Shown: in pieces, positions 35,821 through 47,640 of the stretch
How positions within the stretch are numbered: position 1 is the first letter of the stretch
Layout: every line of letters begins with the position of its first letter
DNA from: Polytrichum commune
Taxonomy: Eukaryota; Streptophyta; Polytrichopsida; Polytrichales; Polytrichaceae
Length of the DNA: 64,000 bases
Direction: 5' to 3'
Assembly: GCA_950295325.1 (NCBI GenBank)
Contig: OX485809.1
Coordinates: 32,800,001-32,864,000, forward strand
The notes under the pieces: generated by a model
Told to the model about the DNA's origin: nothing
The model's input: the letters and a program-made list of their open reading frames with translations, nothing else
Database searches by the model: none
Made by a program: the position numbers and the translations under genes

Positions 35821-38800
35821 TTAGATGGATTTGAATTCCGCAACGTGGACAGGCAGCTGATCGATGCAGTCTGCCCATGGCGAAATTTGGGGCCGCTTGA
35901 TGTTGCGGAGCGATTTCCACACCGCGCTGTTGCATTTGAAGCCGGAGCCAAAAGCAATTTGCCATACGCGGTCTCCTCTTTTCACTCGGCCCTTGGCCTC
36001 CAAGTATGCTAGCTCGTACCACAAGGAGCTGCTGGATGTGTTGCCAAATCTGCACAGACAAATTTCTTAATTAGGAAAGGTGTGGGTATCGAGAATTGAT
36101 TGGATAGGATTAATTTGATAGGGTAAAGGTTGGCAATAATTGTATGTGGATGTGTTAATTGTATGTGGATGTGTTGCCAGACCTATTCAGACAAAGTTTC
36201 TAAGAAAAGCTTGTGCCGAGAGTTGATTAGAATTCGATAGGAGAGGATTGACTGGTTGAAGCTTTGCAAGAATTGTATGTGGATGTGTTGGTATATTTGC
36301 ACAGACAAGGTTTTTTAAAAAGGTTGTATCGAAAATAGAAAGGAAATCAACAGGAGAAATTTGACAGGGTAAAGGTTGGCAATAATCATGTGTGGATATG
36401 TTGCTAAATCTGCACAGAGATGCCTCTTAGAGAGGTTTTAGGTGTCGAGAGTTTATTGGAAATCCATAGGAGAAGCTTGACAGGGAAAAAGCTGGCAGAT
36501 TACGATAGTGTGTTGCATGTCTCTCACCTGTACAGAGTCATCCTTGATGGCTCCATGTGCTCGGGGCTCAAATCCAAATTCTTCTCAAGCTCGTCCAATA
36601 CAGCTCGCCCGCCCGCGTGGATGCAAAAATGCTCGAAAGCGAGCTTGAAGTCCGGGATGTAGGGTTTTACTTGCATTTTGAACAGTTTCCGGCACACAAG
36701 TGTGCCGAAGAAGAGCAGCTGCTCGGAGAGCGGCAGCACCAACGGCCCCAGAGTTGTGATGTTGGCTTTCAATGCCTCACCTGCAATTGCCATGAGATCC
36801 TTCGATAGTGAAACTCCAATGTTCCTCTTGTCGTCCTCCTCTTGGAATACGCACCTGCAACATTGCCATGGCCATCAGTCAAAGGACTCAATGGCAAACC
36901 TACCTGAACCTCGCAGTTGAATTAGAGCTCGAGTTGAATGCTCGAACTTTGCGGTTTTCGGGAGATTGATATTTCGAATTGACAAACTTTTATTCAAAGC
37001 TCAATAGACACGGCCATGCTCAAAGTGAGAGATTCAAGGCCGGAATGATACTAAACAAAGAATCATTATTCATGACAACTCTATGGAGCATTCATGGCAA
37101 GCCAAAGAATATTTGAGAGCCCATTGGCTTCGAACCCACAAAAGGAGAGGGAGCTCTCCACAATTTCTAACCCAAGCTACCCAATGGAGGTACTAGGCTT
37201 GAGAACTTGAAGTTTTGGTCTTATAGAGATTGAGAGCTTGAATCTTTTGTTACCGGACTTACAATGCTTAGATGGTGCCCCGATGGATCCCACGTGGAAT
37301 GACGACAAGGTTTCTGTCAAAAACCTAAGCTACCTCCATGAGATAGCTTAGGAATCGTCGAGAGCTTGAGCTCTTGTTTTGTGGGACCCCAAGTCAATGA
37401 GCTTTCAAGCGTGTTTTGGCTTGCCATAAATGCTTCTTCGTTACTATTATCCCCCCCTGGATCTCTCACGTTGAGCATGGCCGCTTCACACTTGCTCTTA
37501 CTTGAACTAATTTGAGCTTGTAAATTGGTCAAGCTCTCAATAACTTGAGCTTTGAATGAAAGCTTGTCAGCTCCAAGTATCAATCTCCCGAAATCGAGAT
37601 CCAAACTCGAGCTCTAGTGTGAAGGGGGCTTGAGCAGTAAGAGTTTGTGAGTGTCCAACAAATTTGCAGTGAAATTACATTCTGGTGGCCCCACAACAAG
37701 TAGGGCTAATCCCGAAGTTGTACCTGAAGCTGCGGTCGTCGGCGCCTTTGTGAGTGCGGACGGTGTGAAGAAGCTGGTATTTGGACCTGCGACGGTCTTT
37801 CCTTTTGTTGGAAAGGAGAATTGCAGCGCTACCCATTCGGAAGAGGCAGTTGGGGACAAGCATGGAACGCTCGTTGCCATTGTACCAGTTCAGGGTGATG
37901 TTTTCCGTGCTCACAACTATGGCGTAGGAGCTCCTGCACACCTGCACGTCATGGTCGAATCATCCAATTTGGACGTCCACTCTGTTTCTGGTCGCGAGGA
38001 TCAGATCAAGAAAATGAAACCATTGAAGAAATATAAAAACCATCAAATCAAGACATTCTACGTTCTCCTGTATCAGTTGCGAGCGCTCTTCACCGAAAGA
38101 ATCAGAGAATTGTCACGTAGATTAGTGCACATTGTTCCCCGTATGTGACGACCATGAACGAGTCATAGCGAGCTTACAAATGCAGGAATTTTTCATTGGT
38201 GATGGAAGGGGAAACCGCTAACCTCCTTCTATAATACCCCGCTTAACACCCCCCCCCCCCCCAAATCCCCTGCCACGTATAGCTTGAAATTGTCAATTTT
38301 CAAGTCAAATTCGAATTTGAGCTTGAAATTCGATCCAGAAAAGGAGGATCCAAGCTGCACTATCTAATACGTCACATGTAAGGGTCCAAGTTCTTTCACC
38401 TTCGGACAACAAACTTGCAAGGTTGAGCTTGAGCTTCTATGTGGCAACCGCACGAGGCACAAAACAATCAGCATTGGAATTGAGTGGAAACAGATAGACA
38501 CCTGCATGCAAGACACCCTTGCCAAGGAAAGGTCCAAGCAGCTATGGACTCAAGACTGGAAACAATCAAATGCTTCGATGCAAGATATCCTTGGCAAGCA
38601 AGGTCCAAGGAGCAATGGAAACAGGCAGACACCTGTATGCAAGAAATGCTTGGCAGGCAAGCTGGTCGTAGGAGATATAGAATTGATCGGAAACAGATCA
38701 CAAACAGATAGATACCTGCAAGAGATCCTTAGCAAGGTCGATGGCGATGACACCAGCGCTGCACCCCATGCCACCGAGGTTGAGGCTCTTCACATTACCT

Positions 38801-39528
38801 CGCATCTTGTAGTGGTTGATGATCATGGCGGAGAGACTCGGGGTGGGGTTAAAGAGGCTGCAGTTGACCACCAGCACACCTACGTCCTTAGGCTTCACCC
38901 CCGTCTTCCCGAACAGCTCATCCAGGGCACCGAACATCACCATCTCCGCTTCCAGCCTCGCCTCCTTCATACAAGGGTAGGCCGGCAGGGCGATGATGGA
39001 TGGAGGGAGATACGTCTCTTCTCCAACACCGGACCGCTCCATGATCCTTCGCTGAAACTCTAGAGTTCTCTCCGTGAAATTGCCTGATAGCCGGCTATGG
39101 CTCATGAATATCTCGCGTGTCACCTTGAGGTTGTCCGCTGGCTTGAAGCATGCGAAGTCCACGAGGTAAACAGGGCGCTTCCTCGCCATGAACCATGCCG
39201 TGGCGAGGAACACCAGCAGGCCGGAGCAGGCCAGGACCAGCATGTGGTTGTATTGCACGTGATGGTGCCATATGTGCACTAGATCGTAGTGGCCGAGCGA
39301 GGTGATCTCCGCACTCGCGGCCAGGACCAACACGGGGATGGTGAGCAGGTAGACCGCGTGTGTGATGAGGTAGTGGTAGCCGAGCTTCACGTACTTGAGG
39401 TTGACGGAGTGTAGGAAGTCCGGTAACGACTTTCGCACGCGGATGGAGATTGTGAACAGGCCCGTTGTGGAAGTGACACCTTTTGGCAGAATCTCCGTGG
39501 ACAGCGCTTCCTCCTCCAGCTGCGACAT
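35821..39528 (-). CDS. 3-ketoacyl-CoA synthase (FAE1/KCS family)
   Basis: This enzyme condenses malonyl-CoA with long-chain acyl-CoA, the first and rate-setting step of very-long-chain fatty-acid elongation in the endoplasmic reticulum. Four minus-strand exons join in phase: 38716-39528, 37724-37941, 36528-36854 and 35821-36049, giving about 528 residues, normal for the family. Two N-terminal membrane segments are visible (around [15 protein letters not shown] and [19 protein letters not shown]). The active-site Cys is in [10 protein letters not shown], His in [12 protein letters not shown] and Asn in [12 protein letters not shown]. The [11 protein letters not shown] and [13 protein letters not shown] motifs are also intact. 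The start is ATG 39,528; an upstream in-frame TTG has no support. No stop or frameshift interrupts it. Nothing nearby is functionally linked. The exact chain-length role (wax, suberin, sphingolipid) cannot be read from sequence. Confidence 0.95.
36050..36500. repeat. Tandem repeats in KCS intron 3 carrying acceptor copies
   Basis: About four diverged units of roughly 115-120 bp. Each contains a version of the exon-4 acceptor region, for example ATTTGGCAAC preceded by CTGTGCAG at the true site (36,050) and CTCTGTGCAG plus ATTTAGCAAC near 36,405-36,420. Copies near 36,185 and 36,295 are degraded. Confidence 0.7.
36925..37614. mobile_element. MITE in KCS intron 2
   Basis: A roughly 690-bp element has 11-bp perfect ends GAGCTCGAGTT and AACTCGAGCTC and a TA on each side. 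Inner arms also match (CGGGAGATTGATA near both ends; GGCCATGCTCAA). It encodes nothing recognisable. A TA target and long imperfect arms fit a Tc1/mariner-type foldback MITE. It accounts for most of the 869-bp intron. Confidence 0.75.
38490..38715. repeat. Tandem copies of the exon-1 donor in KCS intron 1
   Basis: Three diverged copies (near 38,497, 38,566 and 38,627) of the sequence across the exon-1 splice donor precede the true site at 38,715/38,716. On the minus strand two of them keep the CAG-GTGTCT form of a donor. Confidence 0.7.
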
Positions 39529-39569
39529 CTTAAACTCCTTCGCAGACTTCCCCAAGTCACTCAGCCTGC

Positions 39570-40085
39570 CAACTTCGGGGACAGCTCGAGGAAGGGGTGA
39601 TCTTCGTGTTTACAGAGTCTTCTTCACATTGTAATTTGGTGGAGTTGCATTGATATGTCGAGACGTGACAACAGAAGATGCGGCCAAAGCTCCTCGCTAA
39701 TAAATTCCTGCCAAACTCGGGGACAGGTCGAGGCTCGGATGATCTTCTCTACAGACTCTCTCCAATGTGTCGAGGTGTGACAAGAAAAGATGCGGCCTAA
39801 GCTCTTCGTAAGTATGTAATCAACTCTAACTTCGGGGACGGCTCGAGCTGGAGAGGGTGATCTTCTTGATTACATAGTCTTCTTCAAATATCACTTCGGG
39901 TGCAGCCGCAATAATGTGCCGAGGCGTGACAACAAAAGATGCGACCAAAGCTCTTTGCAAGTGCCTGCCAGCTTTCGGGGACACCTCGAGGAGGAGCGGG
40001 TGATCTTCTTGTTGACAAATTCTTCTTAAAATTGCAATGAATCGGTGAGTTGCATTGATGTGCCGTGGCGTGACAACAAAAGATG
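39570..40085. repeat. Four tandem units upstream of KCS
   Basis: Four diverged units of about 120-140 bp start near 39,570, 39,705, 39,825 and 39,965. Each contains TTCGGGGACAGCTCGAG-like and CGTGACAACAAAAGATG sequence. They lie in the 5' UTR or proximal promoter of KCS. Confidence 0.75.
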
Positions 40086-40206
40086 TGTCGTGGCGTGGTC
40101 TCTTCAGCTCCGGCTCGACGTCACTGCAAGCTGATTTGAGATTGGCACCGAGCCAACCTAAACCAGAGAGAATGCAATGCACCGACAGAACTAGAAACAC
40201 TTGGAT

Positions 40207-40214
40207 TATTTATA
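40207..40214 (-). promoter_or_regulatory. TATA box, probable KCS promoter
   Basis: TATAAATA on the minus strand, about 680 bp upstream of the KCS ATG. If used, the 5' leader would contain the tandem repeats or a 5' UTR intron. Confidence 0.4.
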
Positions 40215-40297
40215 CAGTGAATGGAAACCACAAAGTACAGGACCTCCAAGAACGGCAAAAATCTTCCACCTAGCTGCCGACAGCGCCTCTCCCTCTC

Positions 40298-40321
40298 ACA
40301 CACACACACACACACACACAC
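40298..40321. repeat. (CA)n microsatellite
   Basis: About twelve CA dinucleotides. Confidence 0.95.
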
Positions 40322-41227
40322 AGAGCAGACTGCTCGAACAGTCCGAGGTAACAGCCTTCGTTCCAGAAAGCTCAGCTGAAACTTACAGCTAGCAACAGCA
40401 ATCCAACAAGTTACTCCCTACGACAAGAAACTCTAAAGAAGCCAATGTCCGCTACCAGATCCCTTGCAAGTGCTCCCATAGAGCAATCGTGCATGCAATA
40501 CAAGAAAACCTTGACCGATCGATGAGATGATTCAACCTTAAATTCCCGAGCTTCTCGGAACTCTTCAGCCGTCTGAAGCCGAGCCATCTGATGATTATCA
40601 TCTGCCGCCAGCCAGTCTGTCTGCCTGCTGTGCTCTAAAGAGCAAACATGCAATGCGCCAAAATTACAAAATGTCAAGCAACAGATAATGTTGAGTAAAT
40701 GAATTACAGAGTCAGGGACAGTGGATTGAGTTGCGCCTCCGAATTAAACAGGATTTGTAAATGCAATTTGTGCATCTGTGAGGTTAGACCACCGGTACAA
40801 GCGAAGCTTCCCGGTCGGCTTGCCTCGCCATTCAAAGCTCCTCTGTCCTTCTTTATGGCTTCCCAACAGCACCTTCACTACATTACTGTACCCGCGAACA
40901 ATAGTAAATGAATGTTATTAAGTAAATAACTTCACGTAAGCAATTCCGCATAAGTGTGGTACATGTGTGATAATGGAGTGATTTAAAAAAAATTGAAAGA
41001 AAAAAAAAATTGAAATTTGAAGTTACACTGAATGGTAAGATTCTCTCCCAACCCATATTCACAGCATAGGTTAATTTATTTATGATAATTTAATGACAAA
41101 AAAAACTTGAGTATAACGAGTGTTTCTTTTCAAGGAACTCAAAACCGTGTCCCTCTAACTAACCCTCATCACGCTGAACTCCTCAATGATGATAAAGTAA
41201 CTCCTCTCGCACCTAATCATTACAATA
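40322..41227. other. Upstream flank of KCS, no gene seen
   Basis: Only short open frames without motifs. It may contain distal KCS promoter sequence. Confidence 0.35.
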
Positions 41228-41412
41228 AATATTGCATTTAGTGTCACTTACTATTTGGAATTACGCAATGCTATAACTATTTTATGTATATTTCATTTTT
41301 TGCCAATGGAGGTCAAATTGGTTGTTTGGACATTACAGAACATTAACATAGGTACTTGGTCAAAATTACATCGATAGTAAAAAATAAATAGCAAGTGACA
41401 CTAAATACAATG
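41228..41412. mobile_element. Short MITE, copy 1
   Basis: Inverted ends ATTGCATTTAGTGTCACTT and AAGTGACACTAAATACAAT enclose about 150 bp containing TTGGAATTACGCAATGCTAT. A diverged copy is at 57,062-57,285. Confidence 0.7.
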
Positions 41413-42055
41413 TTTGGTCTTCCAACATTGGACAAAATTAGAGAATGTCAACTACATGTATGGAACTTCACGGCTTTGGGAGACTCCATAACCACCTTGA
41501 TCCCAATAAGATTGGGGTGGTTATTAGAAATGAGTTTTGTACCATATGTTATACACATATATATATTAGATGGATCCAAGAATTTTACTCAAGTCCCTTA
41601 ATGTAGACAACCCTTATTTGGTTACTTTTCTTATTAGGATGAAAGTTACATATATCTAAGTGGTATGTGCTTTGGTGTTGCCCCGCGAACGGATTACGAA
41701 AAATGCGTTTCATTTAAGAAATTAGACTGCCTATTAAAAAAATGGTAACCATTCTAGGCTTAGTAGTCAACACAATTGGCAGGGATGAGGGCTTACATAA
41801 CCGTTTAATGAGCACGATATTTCTCACTTTGGTAATGCGTAAGATATTCCCATGAGCTTCAAAAATTATGAGGAAAAGGGCTACGGCCTCGATTGAGATT
41901 CCCTAGCCCATCTTGTACTAATAATGGCATGAACTTCATGTCCTAGGAAAACGAGCTAGGTGGAAAAAGTAACATTTATGACCCACCTACCTTATTCTAA
42001 CCACAACTTGCTCTTACATTAAAGGTATGCGCGCCTTACTTGGTTCCTTTTCTTA
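41413..42055. other. No gene seen
   Basis: Single-copy-looking sequence. The part near 41.86-42.0 kb resembles 31.0 and 50.1 kb, suggesting a diverged dispersed repeat. Confidence 0.35.
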
Positions 42056-42954
42056 GGGCCGGTTTACACTATGGACCATGAAGTTGTCCCATGATCGGTT
42101 GCTGAAGTCGTCCCGGGACAACTTTGGTTTACACTAGAGAAAAAATGGCAGAGGGACCATGGAGGTCGAGGTCCCCAAAATATAAATTTTAAAGCCTAAG
42201 AAATGCACTGACATGGTCCAACGGGTTTTGCGGTAAAAGAGGCAAGAGAGGTGGTCTGGTAGGAACAGGCAAGGGCCCATCAAAGAAATGCCATTTCAAT
42301 AACTTTTTAAATAAATACACCCTCTATGTGCCTTAATTACATTAGAGCCCATGAGACATACCAGCATTGTCTTGCCCTACCCCTTAAACCGGCTCCCACG
42401 GGTTTCACCAAACAACGTGGGATATCTAAACTCAAGAATTCAAGTGCACATTTGTTTTAAATTCTTGGTTTACCAACTGCAATGTTTGGAATTCTGGGGC
42501 TTGTAATATACCGTTGGAAAGGTCTTGAAAATACCTTTCCAACGGTATATTACACACTCCAAAATGTTTAAAACATATAGTTGAAAAATGAAAAAGAAAA
42601 ATCTGTAGTCGTTTAGTGACTGTAGATCAGGGTGGTCAAAAGAACCGCAATGGGAAACCTTCTAACACTAATTATCAAAGAATTGAAAATTAGCGTTGAG
42701 CAAGGTAGGGTGGTAACATTAAATATAATCAAACACTAAATATCTTATTTAGTGTAGTGACAACACAAGGTACATGTCACATTTAAATTACATTGAACAT
42801 GTACAAATTAAATCGCTCGTTTTTTTTGTAAAAATTATTGTGAGAAGATTTGCAAGCCACATCTTTGACACATGAAGTCGGACCATGAAGTCGGACCATT
42901 GACAAAGGCCATCTTCCATGGTCCGACTTCATGGTCCATAGTGTAAACCGGCCC
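42056..42954. mobile_element. PIF/Harbinger-like MITE
   Basis: Perfect inverted ends begin GGGCCGGTTTACACTATGG and are flanked by TTA on both sides. A 3-bp TTA duplication is the Harbinger hallmark. The interior has no coding capacity. A fragment of the same family (ACCATGAAGTTGTCCC) is at 48,311. Confidence 0.8.
42503..42553. repeat. Perfect 21-bp-arm hairpin inside the MITE
   Basis: GTAATATACCGTTGGAAAGG plus T on the left pairs perfectly with the right arm across a 9-base loop. A transcript would fold into a stable stem. Confidence 0.9.
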
Positions 42955-43707
42955 TTAATCACATTCTTATGTTTGAGTTGTATGTGGATAGATGTGGATC
43001 TATGAACGGACATCCAAAAGAGATGTGTTTGAAAGGGGTTGGCTAGGACATAACATTTATGAACATAAAGAGCCGCTTTGCCAACCCGGGCTCTATACAA
43101 GGTAACCAAATTAGAGTGGATATTTTGCCCATTTTTGGGATGAGTTCGCATGGCATGTGAGGTGGCGAGTATAAAGGACATGAGGAGGGAGGAGGGATTA
43201 TATGGCGCTGCAGCGTGCGACCTACACCCAGCCATTGGGGCAAGTGCGAGGCCGCAATGAGGGCCACTTCACACACGAGACTGAGAGCCCATGACCATTA
43301 CACTTCAAGCACTCTCATTGGTGGAAAAGGCGGAGCCTGTCCAAGTTCGCTTCACACTACGCTCGAGGGAGCAACAGAGTATGTGAATGCAAGATGGATG
43401 TAAAGTCGACATGGATTCCTACATGGCATCGAACGGGTCATGTTTCATGGTCACTTGGACTATTTTCAAAAACCACCTCTTGGAGGTAGGTCTAACACAA
43501 AAGCGGGAGACCATGACACTGCAAACACTCACAACCGTTGATTTATTTTATTTTATCATGTGTGAGGACCCGCATGAATAGAATTTCGTTGAAATGGCAT
43601 TTGGTCGAGGCCCCGGTTACATAAGGCTTCACACTACACTTGAGGGTGCGTGACCACACTACATGCTTTTGGAGGTGTGTTGGGACAGCCAAGTGAAACG
43701 GCCTCCA
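42955..43707. other. No gene seen
   Basis: Short open frames on both strands with no motif and no repeat structure recognised. Confidence 0.35.
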
Positions 43708-45356
43708 GTGCAGATCTTGGTGGTACAGTAGTAGAAAATTTTCAAATGAGAACTTTGAAGACTGACTGAAGTGGAGAAAGGTTCCATGTGAACAGAAATT
43801 GGACATCATGGGTCAGTCGATCCTAAGAAAGAGATGGGGCAATCCTGTGTCAATGGTGGTAGTAGCAAATTCCTCAAATGAGAGCTTTGAAGACTGATTG
43901 AAGTGGAGAAGGGTTCCATGTGAACAGCAATTGGACTTCATGGGTTCGTCGATCCTAAGTAAGAGATGGGATAGGCAATCCTGTGTCAACGGCGGTAATC
44001 GAAAATTTTCAAATGAGAACTTTGAAGACTGATTGAAATGGAGAAAGGTTCCATGTGAACAGCAATTGGACTTCATGGGTTCGTCAATCCTAAGAAAGAG
44101 ATGGGGCAGGCAATCCTGTGTCAATGGTGGTAGTAGCAAACTTTCAAATGAGAGCTTTAAAGACTGATTGAAGTAGAGAAGGGTTTGTATGTGAACAGCA
44201 ATTGGACATCATGGGTTCGTCGATCCTAAGAAAGAGATGGGGCAGGCAATCCTGTGTCAACGGCGGTAATCGCAAATTTTCAAATGAGAGCTTTGAAGAC
44301 TGATTGAAATGGAGAAAGGTTCCATGTGAACAGCAATTGGACATCATGGGTTCGTCGATCCTAAGAAAGAGATGGGGCAGGCAATCCTGTGTCAATGGTG
44401 GTAGTAGCAAACTTTCAAATGAGAGCTTTGAAGACTGATTGAAGTAGAGAAGGGTTCCATGTGAACAGCAATTGGACTTCATGGGTTTGTCGATCCTAAG
44501 TAAGAGATGGGGCGGGCAATCCTGTGTCAATGGTGGTAGTCGCAAATTCCTCAAATGAGAGCTTTGAAGACTGATTGAAGTAGAGAAGGGTTCCATGTGA
44601 ACAGCAATTGGACATCATGGGTTTGTCGATCCTAAGAAAGAGATGGGGCAGGCAATCCTGTGTCAATGGTGGTAGTCGCAAATTCCTCAATTAAGAGCTT
44701 TGAAGACTGATTGAAGTAGAGAAGGGTTCCATGTGAACAACAATTGGACATCATGGGTTTGTCGATCCTAAGAAAGAGACGGGGCAGGCAATCCTGTGTC
44801 AATGGTGGTAGTCGCAAGTTCCTCAATTGAGAGCTTTGAAGACTGATTGAAGTAGAGAAGGGTTCCATGTGAACAGCAATTGGACTTCATGGGTTCGTCG
44901 ATCCTAAGTAAGAGATGGGGCAGGCAATCCTGTGTCAATGGTGGTAGTCGCAAATTTCTCAATTGAGAGCTTTGAAGACTGATTGAAGTGGAGAAGGGTT
45001 CCATGTGAACAGCAATTGGACATCATGGGTTTGTCGATCCTAAGAAAGAGACGGGGCAGGCAATCCTGTGTCAATGGTGGTAGTCGCAAATTCCTCAATT
45101 GAGAGCTTTGAAGACTGATTGAAGTGGAGAAGGGTTCCATGTGAACAGCAATTGGACGTCATGGGTTCGTCGATCCTAAGTAAGAGATGGGGCAGGCAAT
45201 CCTGTGTCAATGGTGGTAGTCGCAAATTCCTCAATTGAGAGCTTTGAAGACTGATTGAAGTGGAGAAGGGTTCCATGTGAACAGCAATTGGACGTCATGG
45301 GTTCGTCGATCCTAAGTAAGAGATGGGGCAGGCAATCCTGTGTCAATGGCGCAATG
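43708..45356. repeat. 136-bp satellite, about 12 units
   Basis: Head-to-tail units of 136 bp contain TTCCATGTGAACAGCAATTG and TCGATCCTAAG. Later units are nearly identical and early ones more diverged. Minus-strand open frames across it are by-products: 136 is not a multiple of three and the same peptide recurs in shifting frames. Confidence 0.95.
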
Positions 45357-46369
45357 CACATCGAGTATCGAAAAGGGGATCGGATCCACTCGGCAGCGGC
45401 CGGTAACGTGGCCAAATCTAGAGGCGCCGGTGAGGGCCCTGGGAAGAGTTATCGTTTCTTATTTTCTTATTAACGGCCCTCCCGCCCTGCAATCGGAGTA
45501 CCTGGAGATGGGGTCCAGTGGCCGGTAAAGCACTGCACATCTTACGGTGTCCTGGCTGCCCGTGCAAATCTGGAAGAGCAATTACTGATGGAGCCCGGCC
45601 GTACTCAGAACCGCATCAGGTCTCCAAGGTGAACAATTGCTACTGTTCTCCCTCTTTAGTATGACACGTGTGGGAAACACACACAAAAAAAAAATCTCGT
45701 ATTATCAGGGTGTCGTCTTCTCATTAATATGACTAATGGCGTAAGGTTGTTGTACTATTGATGGAATACGAAAACATAAGTAATATGAGCTTAACAATAT
45801 TATATACGAAGAGTTTAAGCGATACGGATGGTATGAAATAATGACTTATAATTCCAAACAGATACAAATATTCTCAAGAACTCTTGAAATAGGAGTTCAA
45901 AAATCTCTGTTGTTGCCTACCCAAGTTAGCAGCTGTCATCCCATTTGACTTTCTTATTAACTTTTGAGAACGAATAATCTCATTAACACCAAAATATAAA
46001 GAGTTCTTTAATAAGGAACTATACAACAATGATGCATGACGTTTAGCATCAAGGTATTGGTCATACTATGTCACCCGTGTACAAGGCAACATACTAGGTA
46101 GGAGGCCACTCCAACCCTAACCATGTCTATTCTACACTAGTAACCCTGATTCTCATCAAGCTCCCAATGGTAAGTGAAGTTCCCAAGTGAAACTGGATGT
46201 ATTTCAGATGTACATAACATAGATGAAAGGAATTGTAGCATTAACCTACCTCTTTAATATGACAAAACGAAGATTCTAAACGTCGCGTTATCGAGTGTGG
46301 TAGTTGTATGAAAGAGGGAGTTTTGAACGAAAAAGTTTGGTCACGCAACAATGTGTCGTGATATTGAGG
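45357..46369. other. No gene seen
   Basis: Unique-looking sequence after the satellite. Several TCGTATTA/ATTAATATGAC motifs recur and resemble sequence at 34.6 and 46.3 kb, suggesting a decayed repeat. Confidence 0.35.
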
Positions 46370-46370
46370 G

Positions 46371-46440
46371 TGTCATATAAACAAGTGTTGTATAAACAAG
46401 TGTCGTATAAACAAGTGTCGTATAAACAAGTGTCGTATTA
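46371..46440. repeat. 15-bp minisatellite
   Basis: Four to five copies of ACAAGTGTCGTATAA. Confidence 0.9.
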
Positions 46441-46590
46441 ATGAGGCTAGACTGTAGTCCATAGAACAATGTGGGTAAGGGAAGTCGGCAAAACAGCTCC
46501 GTGGTCTCGGGGAAAAGGATTGGCTCTGAGGTCGGGCCTAGGGGTTTGCGGCCAGACCCCCTAGGCTGTCGGTGGTCTGCCCGAGCTGCC

Positions 46591-47640
46591 CGTGACCGGG
46601 CTCGGGGAGAACCGGCGGTTAGTACCAGATGAACCGGTTGAGTTTGAGAAATAACCGGTTGAAGTTCGAGACTTCACCTCAAAGGAAAGAAAGCCAAACC
46701 GGAAGATGATGTCAACATGTACCCGGTTGGGTTTAGAATCACTCGGATCTTGACCGACCATATATGCCCACAAACTTCCCGGGCACTCGTACGAATGAAC
46801 AAAGTTATAAGCTTTCTTTCTATTGCTCTATTTATCCACATATATAGGTTTTCATACACCACTTCTCGGGAAGAACCAACGGTTAGTAAAAGATGAACCG
46901 GTTGAGTTTGAGAAATAACCGGTTGAAGTTGGAAACTTCAGGAGAATTACCGATCATTTTAGAGGAATCTATGGAAGAATATACCTCAAAGGAATGAAAG
47001 CCAAACCGGAAGATGATGTCAACATGTACCCGGTTGGGTTTAGAATCACTCGGATCTTGACCGACTATATATGCCCACAAACTTCCCGGGCACTCGTACG
47101 AATGAACAAAGTTATAAGCTTTCTTTCTGTTGCTCTATTTATCCACATATATAGGTTTCATACACCACTTCTCGGGAAGAACCGGCGGTTAGTAAAAGAT
47201 GAACCGGTTGAGTTTGAGAAATAACCGGTTGAAGTTCGAGACTTCACCTCAAAGGAAAGAAAGCCAAACCAGAAGATGATGTCAACATGTACCCGGTTGG
47301 GTTTAGAATCACTCGGATCTTGACCGACCATATATGCCCACAAACTTCCCGGGCACTCGTACGAATGAACAAAGTTATAAGCTTTCTTTCTATTGCTCTA
47401 TTTATCCACATATATAGGTTTTCATACACCACTTCTCGGGAAGAACCAACGGTTAGTAAAAGATGAACCGGTTGAGTTTGAGAAATAACCGGTTGAAGTT
47501 CGAGACTTCACCTCAAAGGAATGAAAGCCAAACCGGAAGATGATGTCAACATGTACCTGGTTGGGTTTAGAATCACTCGGATCTTGACCGACCATATATG
47601 CCCACAAACTTCCTGGGCACTGGTCATAATAGCCCGCTTC
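46591..47640. repeat. Tandem array of a 280-290-bp AACCGGTT-rich repeat
   Basis: Four units share GATGAACCGGTTGAGTTTGA, ATAACCGGTTGAAGTT, TACCCGGTTGGGTTTAGAAT and CTTCCCGGGCACTCGTACGA. Diverged dispersed copies are at 31.4, 32.6 and 58.1 kb and, inverted, near 53.7 kb. No coding frame persists. It could be part of an LTR or terminal region of an unidentified element. Confidence 0.85.

Noticed and set aside
38506-39063. Plus-strand 185-codon ORF
   Set aside because: Antisense shadow of KCS exon 1, which has complete catalytic motifs.
39826-40200. Minus-strand 124-codon ORF upstream of KCS
   Set aside because: Read-through of the tandem repeats upstream of KCS; repeated peptides and no family motif.
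43813-45415. Series of minus-strand ORFs with a repeated MEPFSTSISLQ peptide
   Set aside because: By-product of the 136-bp satellite; the unit is not a multiple of three, so the peptide recurs in different frames.
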